A stretch of DNA of 64,000 nt from Spizellomyces punctatus DAOM BR117. Its lineage: Eukaryota; Chytridiomycota; Chytridiomycetes; Spizellomycetales; Spizellomycetaceae. The notes beneath the pieces were generated by a model, which worked only from the letters and a program-made list of their open reading frames with translations, did no database searches and was not told where the DNA came from. Every line of letters starts with the position of its first letter. Positions within the stretch are counted from its first letter, which is position 1. Both the position numbers and the translations under genes were made by a program. The DNA lies in contig NW_015971538.1 in the NCBI RefSeq assembly GCF_000182565.1, forward strand, positions 454,713 to 518,712, read 5' to 3'. Positions 35,248-49,706 of this stretch are shown piece by piece.

Positions 35248-38200
35248 ATGCCGGTGTCCCTTCGGGAGGCGGTTAGAAAACGTGAGAGCTTGCAGTACTC
35301 CAAAGTCCAAAACCCGGGTTTGTGCTAAGATTGTTTTTGGCTCTTTTATGTCCAGGCATCCTCGTCGACTCGCTAAAGTCAGTGCAGTCGCCTGGCAAAT
35401 GGAAGGTGTTAGTTGTGGAAGAGAATGCCCTTCGGATTTTGAATAGTGTTTGCGATTTGCATGACTTATCCGACGTGAACGTCCCTGGTGGGTACTGCTT
35501 GGTAATTCTTCCTCCGGGCTTGGTTGAGGTTTAGGAATGAATGTAGATATTTGGTTCCCTTTCGCCAGTGACGGAGCCGTTAACACGGTCACGGACGCCA
35601 TACCCGGATAAGGAGGCCATCTATTTTATCACCCCATCAGTCGACGCAATCAAAGCTCTGATAAATGACTTCCGCGGCCCAAAGCCCATGTATTCAGCTG
35701 CCCACATATTCTGCATATCCGGTAACCCTCAGTTGGCTAGAATTGTGTTCATCAATACCTGCATTTATACCTCAGTTTTCAGGTCTACCTGATCCGTTGT
35801 TTGACATGATCAAAGCCTCTCCAGCCCGAAATTACATCCAAGCCTTGAAAGAGCTAAATATTGACTTCACTCGTATGTACAGTCCTTGCGGCTCGCTTGC
35901 TTGGTATATATGTTTCTCAAACTCCATATAATCAGCTGTGGAGTCACAGGTCTATCACTTCAATGACCCAACCCCGTTCACAAAGCTGCGCAATGTGATG
36001 GATGTCGCCCAATTGGATCGTTGGTTGGAGCAGATTGCCGAGCAGGTCAGTGACACAATGGCGCAAGTACTTGGGTGATCCCCGTCTGTTCGAAGTTTAG
36101 CGTACACAATTACATCTGCAGATGAAGTCAGTGTTATGGACCCTTGAAGACTGTCCTACAATTCGATATTTCGATCCTTCCGGGAAAAGTGATTCGCTAT
36201 CTGCGCATATGGCATTCAAGTTGCAGAAGGCTATTGATCAATTAAAAGACCTTGATCCCGAATGGCCGCCTACAACACCCTATGCTCCAGCACAGATCCT
36301 CGTTTTGGATCGAAGTGTGGACCCGTTTGCCCCTTTAATACACACATTGACGTACCAAGCTGCTGCCCATGATATCCTCCAAATAGATGGAACTAAAGTG
36401 ACGTAAGTCTTTTAAGGAGACGTCTGTCTATCTTACTTGGTTCTCGACTAGACGCTTTGACCGTTCGTGATTTTAGTTATAGTAAAGACGATACCACGAC
36501 GCAGACAGCTGTGCTGGACGAGTCCGATGGCCTCTATGTACGCATAGAGTGCACTATCTTATGCAAGCTGGCAACTGATTGACTTATAATTTCTTGCTCT
36601 TAGAAAAACATTCGGCATCATTTCATTGCAGACGCTTGGAAAAAAATCCTTGAGACTAAGAACAAGCTAGATGCCGAGAGTTCCGCGATAGAGTCATCTG
36701 AAAATGCCTTGAAGCGCATTGAACAGTTGAAGATCAAGCTGTTTTCCCTTCCAGATGCCCAAAAAACATTGGAAAAGGTGGTTATGCAGCCGTCGTTTAC
36801 TGATTTTTCGATCTGTGCAATAACACATTATGTAGGTTGCTCTTCATATACATCTCTACGCAGAAATAATGCAGGCAGTGAATGACCGCCAACTGGACGA
36901 AGTGGCTAGCATTGAACAGGTCCAAACACCTCGCAATCTCACAATGATGGTGACTTAGTAACGCTAATTGGCATACAACTCACGTTTTCAGATCATAGTC
37001 ACTGGCGAAACCCCTAACGGCGATGGTATTACAGAAACGCTGATCAATGACGTCCTCGCAATTTTGGAGAGTCCGAATGTTTCGTATGTCCGCTTTTCCA
37101 ATGTTCTTCGTACTGTTTGATTGCTCATTGATGATCCGCAGCCTACAGGATAAATTACGTCTCATTCTTACCTACGCCCTTGGAGTCTCCAATGTTGACT
37201 GTGACCGCTTAATCGAAGCGGCGCAGTTGGGTCGAGAGGCTGCGGCCCTGAATGGATTAGATTTCCTGGGGAGAACACCAGCTTTGATTGAAGCAAATAG
37301 TCCTCAGGTAAATTGACTATCGATCTGCATTCGGAAAGGCCCTTTTATTCATGTTGCAACATTCTTGGCAGTGGCGATATACAGATCTTGGGCGTAAAGC
37401 GGAAGCAAGACGCCAGAAGAAAAAGAATCAGGATACTGATGAACAGCCCTTTGACATCCACCGATACGTACCTGCTTTAAAATATATCTTACAGGTTGGT
37501 ATTTTATGTCCATGACTCTCTGCGTAATACATCAGATTTATTGATAATGTCAAGTAGGATATGATTACAGGAAAGCTCGACTCCGCCATTTTTCCACCGA
37601 CTGTTGTGCAACCAAGCATAGAAATAAATGGCACTTCTGAGTCGAGTAAATCCGCACATCAGACTCCGGGCAGAGGCACCTTGGTTGCCTTCACTGGAGA
37701 CTTCAAGCCTACAGTAAGTATTGGCACTACACGACACTTTTTCTGGACGACGTTTCTGTTACCGTTTTTTCAATGATACCTTTCACATTTATAGTGGGGG
37801 AAAAGAAAGCCGGCTACCGGAGCACAGACAAATGTGGATCTTCGAACGAATGGCAGTCGCATTATCGTGCTATTTGTGGACGGCCTATCTTTTGCCGAAG
37901 TGCGGGTGGCATATGAAGTCACAAGCGAGTTGCAGCGAGAAGTGATCATTGGTACGTATTAGCTACACGTATACTCTATTGAGGACTGATAATCGAGTGC
38001 TGAACACTATCATACCCATAGGCTCAACAAATTTAGTCACTCCAACCGAATTCATAGGGGGCCTCTGTGATCTCGGAGCCACTGGGAGGAAACCATTTGT
38101 TCTGCCCCCAGTTAAACTCCCCAGCAGGGAACCCATATCTGTTCCCCGGGATCGGCCATTACCACAACCGCCGCAGGAATTGCAGATACCCGCAATGTCG

Positions 38201-39980
38201 TCTGTGTTGCCATCCCCACCACCCGAGATCGTCGAGCCCAAACGCGTATCTTCAGATCCAACGCGAACGGGTCTCGTTCACTCAAAGTCTAGCTCCTCAC
38301 TGGTCCTGGAGAAGTCTGGAAGAACAGCGGGACCTCCTGCGTTAGAGCACTCGCACTCGGCCTCGTCTCTTTTTCCCAATACCTCCAGACTTTCTCCATC
38401 GTCATCTGCGAATCCACAGAGACCTCGCCCTGTGTCATGGGTAGCGGGTCCTTCCCCGATTTTGGTGAGTAAAATGGTCATTTCTGAGAACCCAGATGTA
38501 GCAATCCTAATTTTGATGTTCACAGCAACCGGAACCTAAAAGATTCTCAGGATATCCGGAAGGCGAAGCACCGTCCCCTCCTCCAAAGACGGGCAGCTCG
38601 CCAACTAAAGGCAGTGCACTTCCACCGTCTTCTCTGCAAGCGATTCCAGTTGCACAAGGTCAAGGGCGTCCGCCGGCGCCGACACGCGTTCACTCAAGCT
38701 CGGCAAGCTCGTCCTCAGATCTTTTTAGCTCTGGCGAATCTTTTTCGCCGGCTGCGAGAACAGAGCAGTCTACAGACGGACCATCCCGCCCAATGTCCTC
38801 CGGCTCTGGATATCCGCGTAGTGAACTGGCACCAGGACGCCTTCCAGGGAGCAATGCATTGCCGGGAACTGAGTATGCCCAAGGGGGTGCGAAGGGGTAT
38901 CAGCAAGCTATATCAGTTCCGGACGCGACACCTTCTCGTCCTCAGGCAAACGTGGCTCCTGTTTACGGCGGTCCAAGCCCATATTCTTTGCAGAAAAGTA
39001 GACAGGACGTACCACCAACTTCTCGCCATTCGTCCGGGGACTATTCCGCGCAGATCAGTCCGCTGGGATACCCACCCGTGAAGCCCGTTGACAATCCAGC
39101 TCCACCTCTACAAACGACGCGGCCGTCCGCCCCCCTTAGAGGCACCGGGTATCCTCAGGAGACCGATCCCGCCAATATCCGCTCGTCATCTACTGATATC
39201 GCCTCGAAAGCATATCCCCCGCGTATAAAATCCCGTGGTGCTCCACTTGTGCGGCCACAAGGTGTCTCGCCGCCATTGCAGAGTCAACAGCGCGGAGACG
39301 AAGTGGAGCGGACGTCGCTGCCAGCTACAGCGTCAGGGGGTGACGACATGCGGAAGGGCAGTGCACGATCTTTTGAAGAGTCGAGACCGTCCAGTCGCGA
39401 CGCGGAAGAAGAACAGCTTAAAGCAGCCATTGCAGCATCATTGCTGGAAAGTAATACAGGGCGTCAACCGCCTTCATATGGTCACTCGAGTCGTCAGCCG
39501 GCAGACCGAACCACTCCTACTCAACCGCCCAATATGCGCACTGAGCAACAGCCTTCTTATCCATCCTCTGACCACGTTGTCGCTCCTTCCACACCGCCTC
39601 TACAAGTACCTAATTACCCTCCTTTTCGAGCACAATCACCTCGCCCGCCGCTATATCGACAGGCAGCATACCGCCAAGCACCTCTACCACAATCCCAACA
39701 ACCGCCGGCACAAAACACCCCGCCGTATGGATATTATCCGGGTCAAAGTCCTCCCGTGAGTTTCTATCAGCAAGCTCCAGGGCCATATCAGCAACCGCAA
39801 GGACCATATCGGCAAGCTCAGTATCAGCAGGCACCGCTGCCGTCAAGTGCATCCGCTAGACCGACCTCACCGGGTGGACAAATGTATCATAGGAGTGCGC
39901 AAGGCCCCCAACCCCCAAATTACCCTGGTGCACCTTCATACGGACCTTATGGGTATCAAGGGAGACCTGAGCAGCGGTAA
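35248..39980 (+). CDS. SEC1: Sec1/Munc18-family SNARE regulator with long disordered C-terminal extension and UIM
   Basis: Sixteen exons sum to 1,236 residues: 35248..35281, 35356..35487, 35569..35721, 35783..35872, 35936..36045, 36122..36402, 36477..36537, 36604..36777, 36836..36919, 36992..37083, 37142..37307, 37372..37494, 37558..37713, 37795..37951, 38022..38464, 38526..39980. Residues ~1-625 are a canonical SM protein (PGKWKVLVVEENALRILNS, EAIYFITPS, ILVLDRSVDPFAPLIHTLTY, IIVLFVDGLSFAEVRVAYE). Such proteins clasp syntaxin/SNARE bundles in exocytosis. The rest is Pro/Ser/Gln-rich and disordered, with a ubiquitin-interacting motif near 1044-1060 (DAEEEQLKAAIAASLLE). Yeast Sec1 is 724 residues and Munc18 about 594. 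The joining exon contains both SM and extension sequence, so the extension is not a separate gene. Confidence 0.9.
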
Positions 39981-40882
39981 TTGGCAAGGGCAAATATGTT
40001 TACGTTGGGGTGGTGGTACTTTAATGTAGGAGATTAGATTTCTATGTTTTGTAGGTAGCATAATATGTAATAAGCCATCAAGATAGTCTTCAAAAGAATC
40101 CAATAGGGCAGTTGAATGTCCATGTAGGCTAAAATGTCACGTAAACAGCACCCAACAAGTTGACAATTGCAATCTTTTTTGAATCAACGCAAACTCGTAT
40201 ATAAAAAAACAATAAAGAAACGATCAAGAATGAGAAAAGAAAGATAATTCTGCATACAAAAAAGTGTAAAGAAATCAAAAGAGCCTACTTTCTGCCACAT
40301 AACGCTGTTCGACCCGTTTTCTTTTTTTGCCCTTTTATCCCACTTTACAGTAAAAACAAAATTGTTTCTCCCGGCCCAGCAATACGACAGAAAAAAAAGA
40401 AAACTGATGAAAATGTCTTCCTACCTATCGATAAGACCACGAAAAGAATGAGCTACACTAGAAAAGCTTTCAAAAGAAAACCGCAGCCAAAAAGACCATC
40501 GCTTCTGCAGCGTGCATGAGTATATACAAGAAAAACAAAAGCAGAAGACTCTCTCTCAAAAAAAAAAAAATCTGTCCTACAGCTCAAGATGAAAAGCCAA
40601 GAAAAGCAAGCCTACAAGGTTGCTCCAACAGAGAAAAAGGACAATGGTGAACATGGATGGGCATGTGCAAGCACAACCCGTTCGCTTAATGTACAAACGG
40701 GACAAAAGCAGTGAAAAAAGTTGTTTGATTGCGGTACTAGCGAACGGAAGTGTCGGTGAAGGAAATTGCTAACAAATTGAACGGTTGCTATCAGATATCT
40801 TGACGCACAGTGTTTTCGCGCACGCAAATAGGACAAGATACATACCATCGTAAATATTTATAAATGAAGCATCACCTCGAAC
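39981..40882. other. Region between convergent 3' ends, A-rich
   Basis: About 900 bp with many A-runs (40206-40225, 40394-40412, 40557-40572). No motif-bearing frame. It holds the 3'UTRs of SEC1 and of the Whi3-like gene; the latter may be long, as is common for Whi3-type mRNAs. Confidence 0.45.
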
Positions 40883-42308
40883 CTAATGTCCATGGATAAG
40901 GCGACTTTCCTTTTCCATCATCATAAGCGGTTGATGGACCATGGGTTGAGGGCCAGCTGGTGGAGGACGAACACCCAGAGGATTTTTAGAGTAGCTCAAG
41001 CGAATGCCGCCCTTTGTCGAGTTGCTGAGAGGATTGCCATAGAGCTGAACAAGGGCTTGCGTCGCGCATTGCACGTCTTCAAACTCGACAAAACACATTG
41101 GTCCGTTCGGTCTGCTACGGAAACACATTCGCTTGTATCCCGGACAACGAGAAAAGAGTTGCCGAAGTTCCTCCTCAGATGTGTCATGTGGGAGATTGCC
41201 GACATAGAGTGTGTTGCATGGTGGGTTTTGGTCGCCGTTGGAACGAGGACCGTAAGGTCCCAGGCCGGTTGGACTAGTTCCGGCAGAGCTTGACGCACTA
41301 GAGGCACTACCGCTACAGCTACCCGTGCTACCGCTGGGTGTGGTGTTCATACCGAGAATAGAGAGTCTGGGAAGTAGGCTTTCGCTACTGAAAAGTGCGC
41401 TGCTGAATCCTCGCTCCGAGAACGACTGACTGCGAGCCACCGTTGTGGGGGGTGATGGACCATTGTCCAAAAAGTCATTGTAAGTGTTGGCATCAACGAC
41501 ATTTGGGCGACCAGTCACCATTCCGCCTGGTTGTCCAGGACGCACGTCCATAAACTCTGAGAAGGAGCCTGCTCGTGCAGAGTATGGAGATTCGCTCAGT
41601 GACGTGCGTCCCATCATGGACTCTTGGGATCCATAGAGGTCACACATGTCAATTGGAGACGGGAAGTCAGGAGCACCGAAAAGATCCCGTGTAAGCGGTG
41701 GTGTTGACATTGGTGGTGCGCCAAGGAAGAACGGGTCGGGAAACATTGTGCTATCCTTGGATCCGCGCCGTTGAAGGTGGGCCATTGGGTTCATGCCAAA
41801 GCCGTTGGCGAGGGTAGCGTGATCGATTGACAGACCACGTTTCGTGTGAAGATTCTTCTTTGCCATTTCTGCCTTCAATACGCAGCCTCGCTCGGCGTCG
41901 ACCTTGCGGCCGCTAAGAACGTCTCTGGCCTCCAAAGCGTCAAGGCGAGTTCTAAACTTTGCAAAACCAATCTGTGGGAAAAAATATCGAATGGTTGATA
42001 AGTCAGTGTGAAAAACGTAGCTTGGATAATTTCCAGGACTCACGATTTGCTTCCTGCCATTGTTGGTTCCTGTTCCGTCATCGCTATCGGTTTGTGAAGG
42101 TATCTTGAGTGTGGCAGCTTCAAAGCCAGAAGAGAATGTAAACATGTTTTGAAATTCGCGCTCTTGCATATCATCAGGGAACCCGACGACAAAAATAGTT
42201 GTGATTTCCTCCTGTGTTAAGCAAAAGTAAGTTTGACTTGGAGGATATAGCGACCATCCATTGTTCAGAGAAGCTTACCTGCATGGTTGCAATATGTGCC
42301 ACAGGCAT
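40883..42308 (-). CDS. Whi3-like RNA-binding protein (RRM)
   Basis: Exons complement(40883..41971, 42044..42211, 42279..42308) give 428 residues. The N-terminus holds a divergent RRM split by introns ([20 protein letters not shown] as RNP2 region, [19 protein letters not shown] as RNP1 region). A Ser/Pro-rich linker follows, then a strong C-terminal RRM with RNP2 [20 protein letters not shown] and RNP1 [17 protein letters not shown], ending in [15 protein letters not shown]. This C-terminal RRM is typical of Whi3/Mde7/Scw1 proteins, which bind mRNAs of cyclin and cell-wall genes and control size, polarity and septation. A polyglutamine region like that of Whi3 is absent. The upstream region is unusually long and contains the assembly gap. 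Confidence 0.88.
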
Positions 42309-42386
42309 TTACATAAATGTAGGTTGATGTCGCCAAAGTAAATCATATATACATGACAGCAAGCGATGGGGATGCTTGGGGAAAAA

Positions 42387-42486
42387 NNNNNNNNNNNNNN
42401 NNNNNNNNNNNNNNNNNNNNNNNNNNNNNNNNNNNNNNNNNNNNNNNNNNNNNNNNNNNNNNNNNNNNNNNNNNNNNNNNNNNNNN
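42387..42486. other. 100-N assembly gap
   Basis: Exactly 100 N bases, the conventional scaffold-gap size, so the real distance is unknown. It sits ~80 bp upstream of the Whi3-like start codon, inside a homopolymer-rich stretch. Confidence 0.99.
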
Positions 42487-44038
42487 GTCCGAAATTGCGA
42501 GAGAGACCAAATGAACGTGGAGGAGCTTCGACGAGACTTGAGGAGCGCGCGCGGTAACACCGACAGCGATGAACCCGGCAGCGATGAAAACCGTGCACAG
42601 TAGGGATGAGGCAAACAAAAAAAGATAGCCGGTGTGCGAGAGTAAGAGTGAAATAGAGTGGCCAATGCAAAAGGCAAACGTGATAAAGGTTGAATGAAAG
42701 AGTAGCTTTTTTGAAAGCACTCGTTTATATAAAAAGACTATTGAAAGGGATAATTGTTCAGGTAATGAAGGTAAGAGTGGAGAGCGAAAACCCTAGCGCG
42801 GAAGGAAGGGCAAGTCGATCGTAGCGGAAGCTATTTAAGCCCAAAAGACCCGAAATGCAAAAAGGCCGAATTGGTTTGCGAGGGGGGGGATACCCGTAAC
42901 TCTGCTTTTTGTCGTCTTTGATCAAAACAAGACACACTAGTAGAATTTCAATATGATGGGCCGGGAGGGGGAAATCGCAGCCATTTGGTGCTGTTGAGCG
43001 TTCGAGGGGGGATAAAGGCAATAAGCTATTTGGAACCGCGTGCGCGCGTGTGTCCCTGCACGCTCTCCGAATGGAAGAAGGGGGATGGTTAAAGGAAGGA
43101 GAGGAGGCCGTCCGCCAAAAGGGTTTGTTGTAGCGTTCAAAAAGGCCAAAAAGAAGGGCAAGTAGATGATGGAATGAAAGGGCAGGAAGGGGGTTCGCAC
43201 AATGGATTTGACAAGTCCCCAAAAAGCTTCCGTCCGTTTGTCCGACTAATGTGCCCCAAAAAGCGTTTTTCATTCATATCATTTTCATGAATTGGCAAAA
43301 TGGGGACATTTGCATCGAGTTTATCGACTTTATCATGATCAAAAGGCTAAACACCAAGCGAACCGTGCGATCACAGCCCAAAACGCGGGCTATAAAACAA
43401 TATGGACTAAAAAATCTGGAATTTGGGAAAACTGCTTTCTAAAGGTGGGATATAGTAATTGACTTTGCGTTCTGTTTTACAATACTCGGGGGAGGTACGA
43501 ACGTTAAAGGACAACCTATATGCGTCATGACGACGACTTTATGTGCTGCCAATAGACTCTGAAAAAGGTAGAGTAGGCGAGTTTGTGGTGCGTGGAGAGC
43601 GCACTTTATGACCCAATCAATCAATCACACACACACAAAACTCTTTTTGCGCCTTGGTCGCTCCCCCCCCGTCGGAACAAGAAAGAGCTCTGCTTATCTG
43701 TCCAACCTTTCAAAAGGGGGTGGTGGTTGGCGACGACAAAAGAACAAACGGGGGGGGGAGACAATTTACAGAAACTTGAGTCCCTGGAGGGACGGACGCA
43801 ACTTGTTCCTCCCTGCTTTTTGCTTGCCCCCCTCCATCCATCCATCAAAATGCCAAATGAAGGACAATACGCAAATTAAAATCAATCAGTTGGATAAGGA
43901 AAGTCAACGGCATTTGCGCTTTTAGAACACCTTTTTGTCCGAACGGCATTTGCACGTGTGGGGCGCAGTTATCTGATGAGGTAATAAACGGCTGTGTTGA
44001 ATGAGCGCTCGTATCCCAGTTGAACAATTCGCTACACG
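42487..44038. other. Long homopolymer-rich upstream region, no gene
   Basis: About 1.5 kb rich in short A, G and C runs (for example G-runs at 42883 and 43750, C-runs at 43661). Frames such as the minus-strand 171-codon one ending at 42758 have low-complexity composition and no motif. It is most likely the long promoter/5'UTR of the Whi3-like gene plus the short promoter of the prenylcysteine oxidase. Confidence 0.45.
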
Positions 44039-45689
44039 ATGCACGGCATCTTGAGCATCACAGCGTGGCTCTTGCTGTCATGTCTTTGGGAAAATGTCGT
44101 CTCTGCACATGCCCCAACGCAATGGCCTCTCCAAGAGACTTTCGCGATACCCCCAAAAGAGATTGCAGTCATTGGTACTTTTGACACATGATGATCTAGT
44201 ATGCTTATTTGGTATAGTGACAAGTGTGACTGTTTCTGCAGGAGGAGGAGCCGCAGGAACAAGCTTTGCCTATTTCTTGAGTCAGTCAGAGCTACGAGAC
44301 AATGTCTCTATTACGCTGTTTGAGGCCACAGGCCGGTTGGGCGGACGCGCCCTGTCCACCAGCGTGAACGGCACCAAGATTGAATTGGGTGCTTCCATAT
44401 TCCTGGTACTAGCTTAATCTTTTTGACATTGACGACGACGACATGTCACTTGGCTCATGCATACTCCCACGCCGCTACAGACAGAGAACCAAAATCTGTA
44501 TAATGCCACACAGACATTTAATCTTTCAGTGTCAATGCGGCCTGCCAAATCCGCTTCCCGTCCCCCTTGGGCACTTTGGAACGGCGATTCCTTTTCATTC
44601 ACAGCATCTACAAGCCCTAGCAAAACTATTGTTGATATGCTGTGGCGGTACGGGCTCGCTCCTTTGACAGTTCGGAGACTGGCGCGAGACGCAGCCAACA
44701 TTTTTGCTCAAGGAGCATACGATAGCAGCACAGCGCCTTTGTTTACGACAGTGGATGAATTGGTGGATATCCTTGGGCTGAAGGAATACGTTGACGTTGA
44801 TGCCCGACAATGGTTTGTCGACCGCAAGGGCATTGGAGAAAAGTACATACAAGAAATTGTGCAAGCGGCAACTAGAGTCAACTACGCGCAAAATCTTGAT
44901 TTGAACGCCATAGCTGCGCTAGTCTGCATGGCCGCAGCAAGCGGACAAGCAATATCGGTGGCAGAAGGCAATGAACGCATCTTCCAACACTATGCCAAGG
45001 CATCAGAGGCACAGATTCATCTGGACACTGCAATTACCTCCATTGAAAGGCTGTCTGCGCAAGAAAAGTATGCTGTAACAAGCAAGGATGGCTCAACAGC
45101 CCTCTTTGATGCTGTCGTCCTTGCTGTTCCGTGGAGTAGTGTAGGTGAAATCGCTTCTGTAAAAGCCTCTGATCAGCAAACTCATTTTTGACATTTACAG
45201 CCAAATCCACCGTTAAATCTCGTCAACCTCCGCACTCAGCCATTTGTCATCCCCTACATTCATCTTCACGTCACAATCGTAACTGGAACTCTGCGTCCAT
45301 CGTACTTTAACCTCGCATCCGGATCCCCCGTCCCGGACACGGTCTTCACCGCTCCTAACCCGTCCATTCCATTCTATTCCATCTCCATCCTCTCAGAATT
45401 GCGAAACTCCTCTGACAGTATCATCAAAATCTTTTCACCAAGCAAAATGGAGGATTCTTTGCTGACTGCATTGTTTGAGAGCATACAGGGCGATGTCATC
45501 CGAAAAGAGTGGGATTCCTATCCGGTGCTGACACCAAAGGAACGCACAGGCATGCCGGTAGAGTTGGATGATGGAGCGTGGTTTGTAAATGGATTTGAGT
45601 CAGTGTTTTCAACCATGGAGAGCGAGGTTGTGGTTGCAAGAAAGGTGGTGGGCCTGGTCGAAGACTGGATTAAGAAGCGACAACCTTGA
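44039..45689 (+). CDS. Prenylcysteine oxidase/lyase (FAD flavoprotein)
   Basis: Exons join(44039..44174, 44242..44405, 44481..45140, 45201..45689) give 482 residues. Residues 1-23 are a signal peptide (MHGILSITAWLLLSCLWENV). The FAD-binding motif AVIGGGAAGTSFAYFL is created by splicing, followed by VTLFEATGRLGGRAL-like sequence and ELGASIF. The C-terminal lyase domain has NLVNLRTQPFVIPYIHLHVT, ending in GAWFVNGFESVFSTMESEV. The enzyme oxidises farnesyl- or geranylgeranyl-cysteine released from degraded prenylated proteins, in lysosome or vacuole. Several N-glycosylation sites (NVS, NLS, NAT, NSS) fit a secretory-route protein. The exon 2/3 join gives SIFLTENQNLYNAT; another acceptor nearby is conceivable. 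Confidence 0.88.
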
Positions 45690-45886
45690 TATTGTACGCC
45701 GATGACAGGCCGATTTGACATTTTCTTCTAGTATCTCCGCGCGTATGTAGACATACTCATGTTTACATATTGATGGGTCCATCTGCCTTGGTGGATATCT
45801 ACATTATACAAAGTGAGCCTTGTTGTCACATTTATTGTTATGGATTGTCTGTATGCATCAGTTTGTGTCTTTTTTGGCTGTGCTTC

Positions 45887-48018
<2,132 letters not shown>

Positions 48019-48282
48019 GGGTAAGCGGCTACTAAGATGTGGTCAATGCTGGATCGCGAACCCACTTTGTGGATTTGCAATGTGGCGCAGGCGATCACTG
48101 TAAGCAACATTTGGCAATGATCTTCAATGTAATTTTAATATATTTTGAGCACGGGAACATCTCCGCCAGGTATGGAGACTGATCTCCGTAAAAAGAAAGA
48201 CCACCATGTACAATGCACCGACAACTCCCTTTCCAAGATCCCTCCGTAGTCCACCAACCAGAAGTTAAGCCAAGGTAAATGC

Positions 48283-49005
48283 TTATTCCTGGCCGTAAAT
48301 GGGGAACTCGAAGTCGACCTCCTTTCCGGTCAACCTTTTGTAGGCGGAAGAGAAGGTGTCGAGCTTGTACTCGAGAGCGGTGTGGTCCTTGCGGTCCAAG
48401 AACCTAATCAAGTAAACAGGTTATGATTACGTGGTGCTTGATAACTTTGATCAAGTTCATGACTACACTACTTACACCTTGATCAACTTGCTGCCATCAA
48501 CGCGCACCTTGGTCCGCTTGCCGACAATCTCAGTGGGGTAGACAAGGTCCTCCAAGAGCTTCTCGTGCACAGAAGTGAGGGTACGGGAACGGGGGCGGGG
48601 CTGGTGGACACGTGCCCTACGGGTGGGCTTGCGAAGGATACGACGCTGCGCAACAAGGAGAACGTGGCGGTCGGAGAACTTCTTCTCAAGCTCCCGTACA
48701 AGACGGGACTGGACCTTGTGGTATTGCTTCAACAAGGGAACGGGGACGAAGATGATGATGGCCTTCTTTCCGTGGCTAACATCGACCTAACGAAAGAGAT
48801 TAGGTTCCTTTCAAACACGAAAATACAATTTCTCTGCGACTGAACTGATACGCACCTCCTTGGCGCTGACAAATTGCAGACCCCTCAAGTCCTCCTTGAG
48901 CTCAGCAACGTTCTGCTCGAGCTCGTAGATGTTCTGGGCAACCTGGAGCTCAAGCTCATCAGGCTCTTGACCAGCCGGCTTTGCAATCTTGGACCTGGCG
49001 GACAT
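48283..49005 (-). CDS. RPS7: 40S ribosomal protein eS7
   Basis: Exons complement(48283..48403, 48476..48786, 48856..49005) give 193 residues, the normal eS7 length. Recognisable stretches are [89 protein letters not shown] and [20 protein letters not shown]. It is a structural protein of the small ribosomal subunit. Introns have canonical ends. The codon choice looks biased toward C-ending codons compared with neighbours, as expected for a highly expressed gene. Confidence 0.96.
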
Positions 49006-49015
49006 GGTGCTAGTT

Positions 49016-49504
49016 CTATAATGCAAATAATTGTCAGCAATGTTCTCGACAAGTTTGACATCCACCATCAATCCGTCGCGCCGTTTCTAATAGGTTCCTC
49101 TCGTGTGCCGTCCGTCAAGGTGCCATAGTGCCATGTCTAAAGGACACATCTCCAGCGTTCTACCATATCTATCGTAACTCTGTCGACAATGGTTTCATGC
49201 ACGGCTCCACAATCGTTGATCTACCATCGAAAACGTCCAGATAATCGTCGTCGGGTTAACTATCGCAGAATCCACCATATGCACACTCTCTCTCCACTTG
49301 TTCTTCCAATCCAAGCCTCAATTTATCCTCCTCGCATTCCCCATGGTGTCGCACCACCTAATCCCCGCTAACAGCCCTGTTCATCGTCCAGGATAATCGC
49401 ACGAAAGCCGGACAGCACACGAAAAGAACCTCGGACCACAATCTGCGCGCGCGGATGGACAGATGGATGGATGGATGGATGCCTTTCCCAGTTGCAGTAC
49501 TTAC
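49016..49504 (-). other. Probable 5'UTR intron of the eS7 gene, with ATGG microsatellite
   Basis: On the minus strand a strong donor (GTAAGTAC, rc of 49497-49504) and an acceptor (TTTGCATTATAG, ending at 49016) lie 10 bp upstream of the eS7 start codon. Removal would delete 489 nt, far longer than other introns here, but 5'UTR introns are common in ribosomal protein genes. A (GATG)n microsatellite occurs inside at 49454-49482. This is a prediction from splice signals only. Confidence 0.45.
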
Positions 49505-49577
49505 CAAGACGCCGATTTCGAGGAAGAGGAAGCAAAACCCACTCGCCATCTTGCTGTCAGTAAATTTCGGAGCGTCT

Positions 49578-49612
49578 TGTCACGTGACAGCACAATTATC
49601 AGGTCACATGAC
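49578..49612. promoter_or_regulatory. Paired E-box-like motifs in the eS7/USP divergent promoter
   Basis: The 12-bp perfect palindrome TGTCACGTGACA (49578-49589) and the related GTCACATGAC (49603-49612) lie 14 bp apart, just upstream of the predicted eS7 leader exon. They match RTCACRTG, the site of Cbf1-type bHLH factors, which regulate ribosomal protein genes in some yeasts. Binding is inferred. Confidence 0.45.
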
Positions 49613-49706
49613 TACTTGGAGGGGGGCACAGCCGTCGAGATGCCAAAGCAAGCGGAGTTGACTGGGGCATGTAGGAAATGAAGATTGAATTGCGTACGGC
49701 TCCGGC

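Noticed and set aside
34912-35601. 229-codon minus-strand ORF taken as one exon
   Set aside because: Its upper part (above ~35,250) is antisense to SEC1 exons 1-3, which carry unmistakable SM-protein motifs. Only the part below 35,229 is kept, as the first exon of the PEX8-like gene.
42275-42720. ORFs spanning the N-gap (translated as X)
   Set aside because: Created by reading through unknown bases; no evidence of coding on either side.
42758-43273. 171-codon minus-strand ORF
   Set aside because: Low-complexity, no motifs, lies in a homopolymer-rich upstream region.
48565-48843. Plus-strand ORFs across the ribosomal protein locus
   Set aside because: They are antisense to eS7 exon 2, a highly conserved coding exon.
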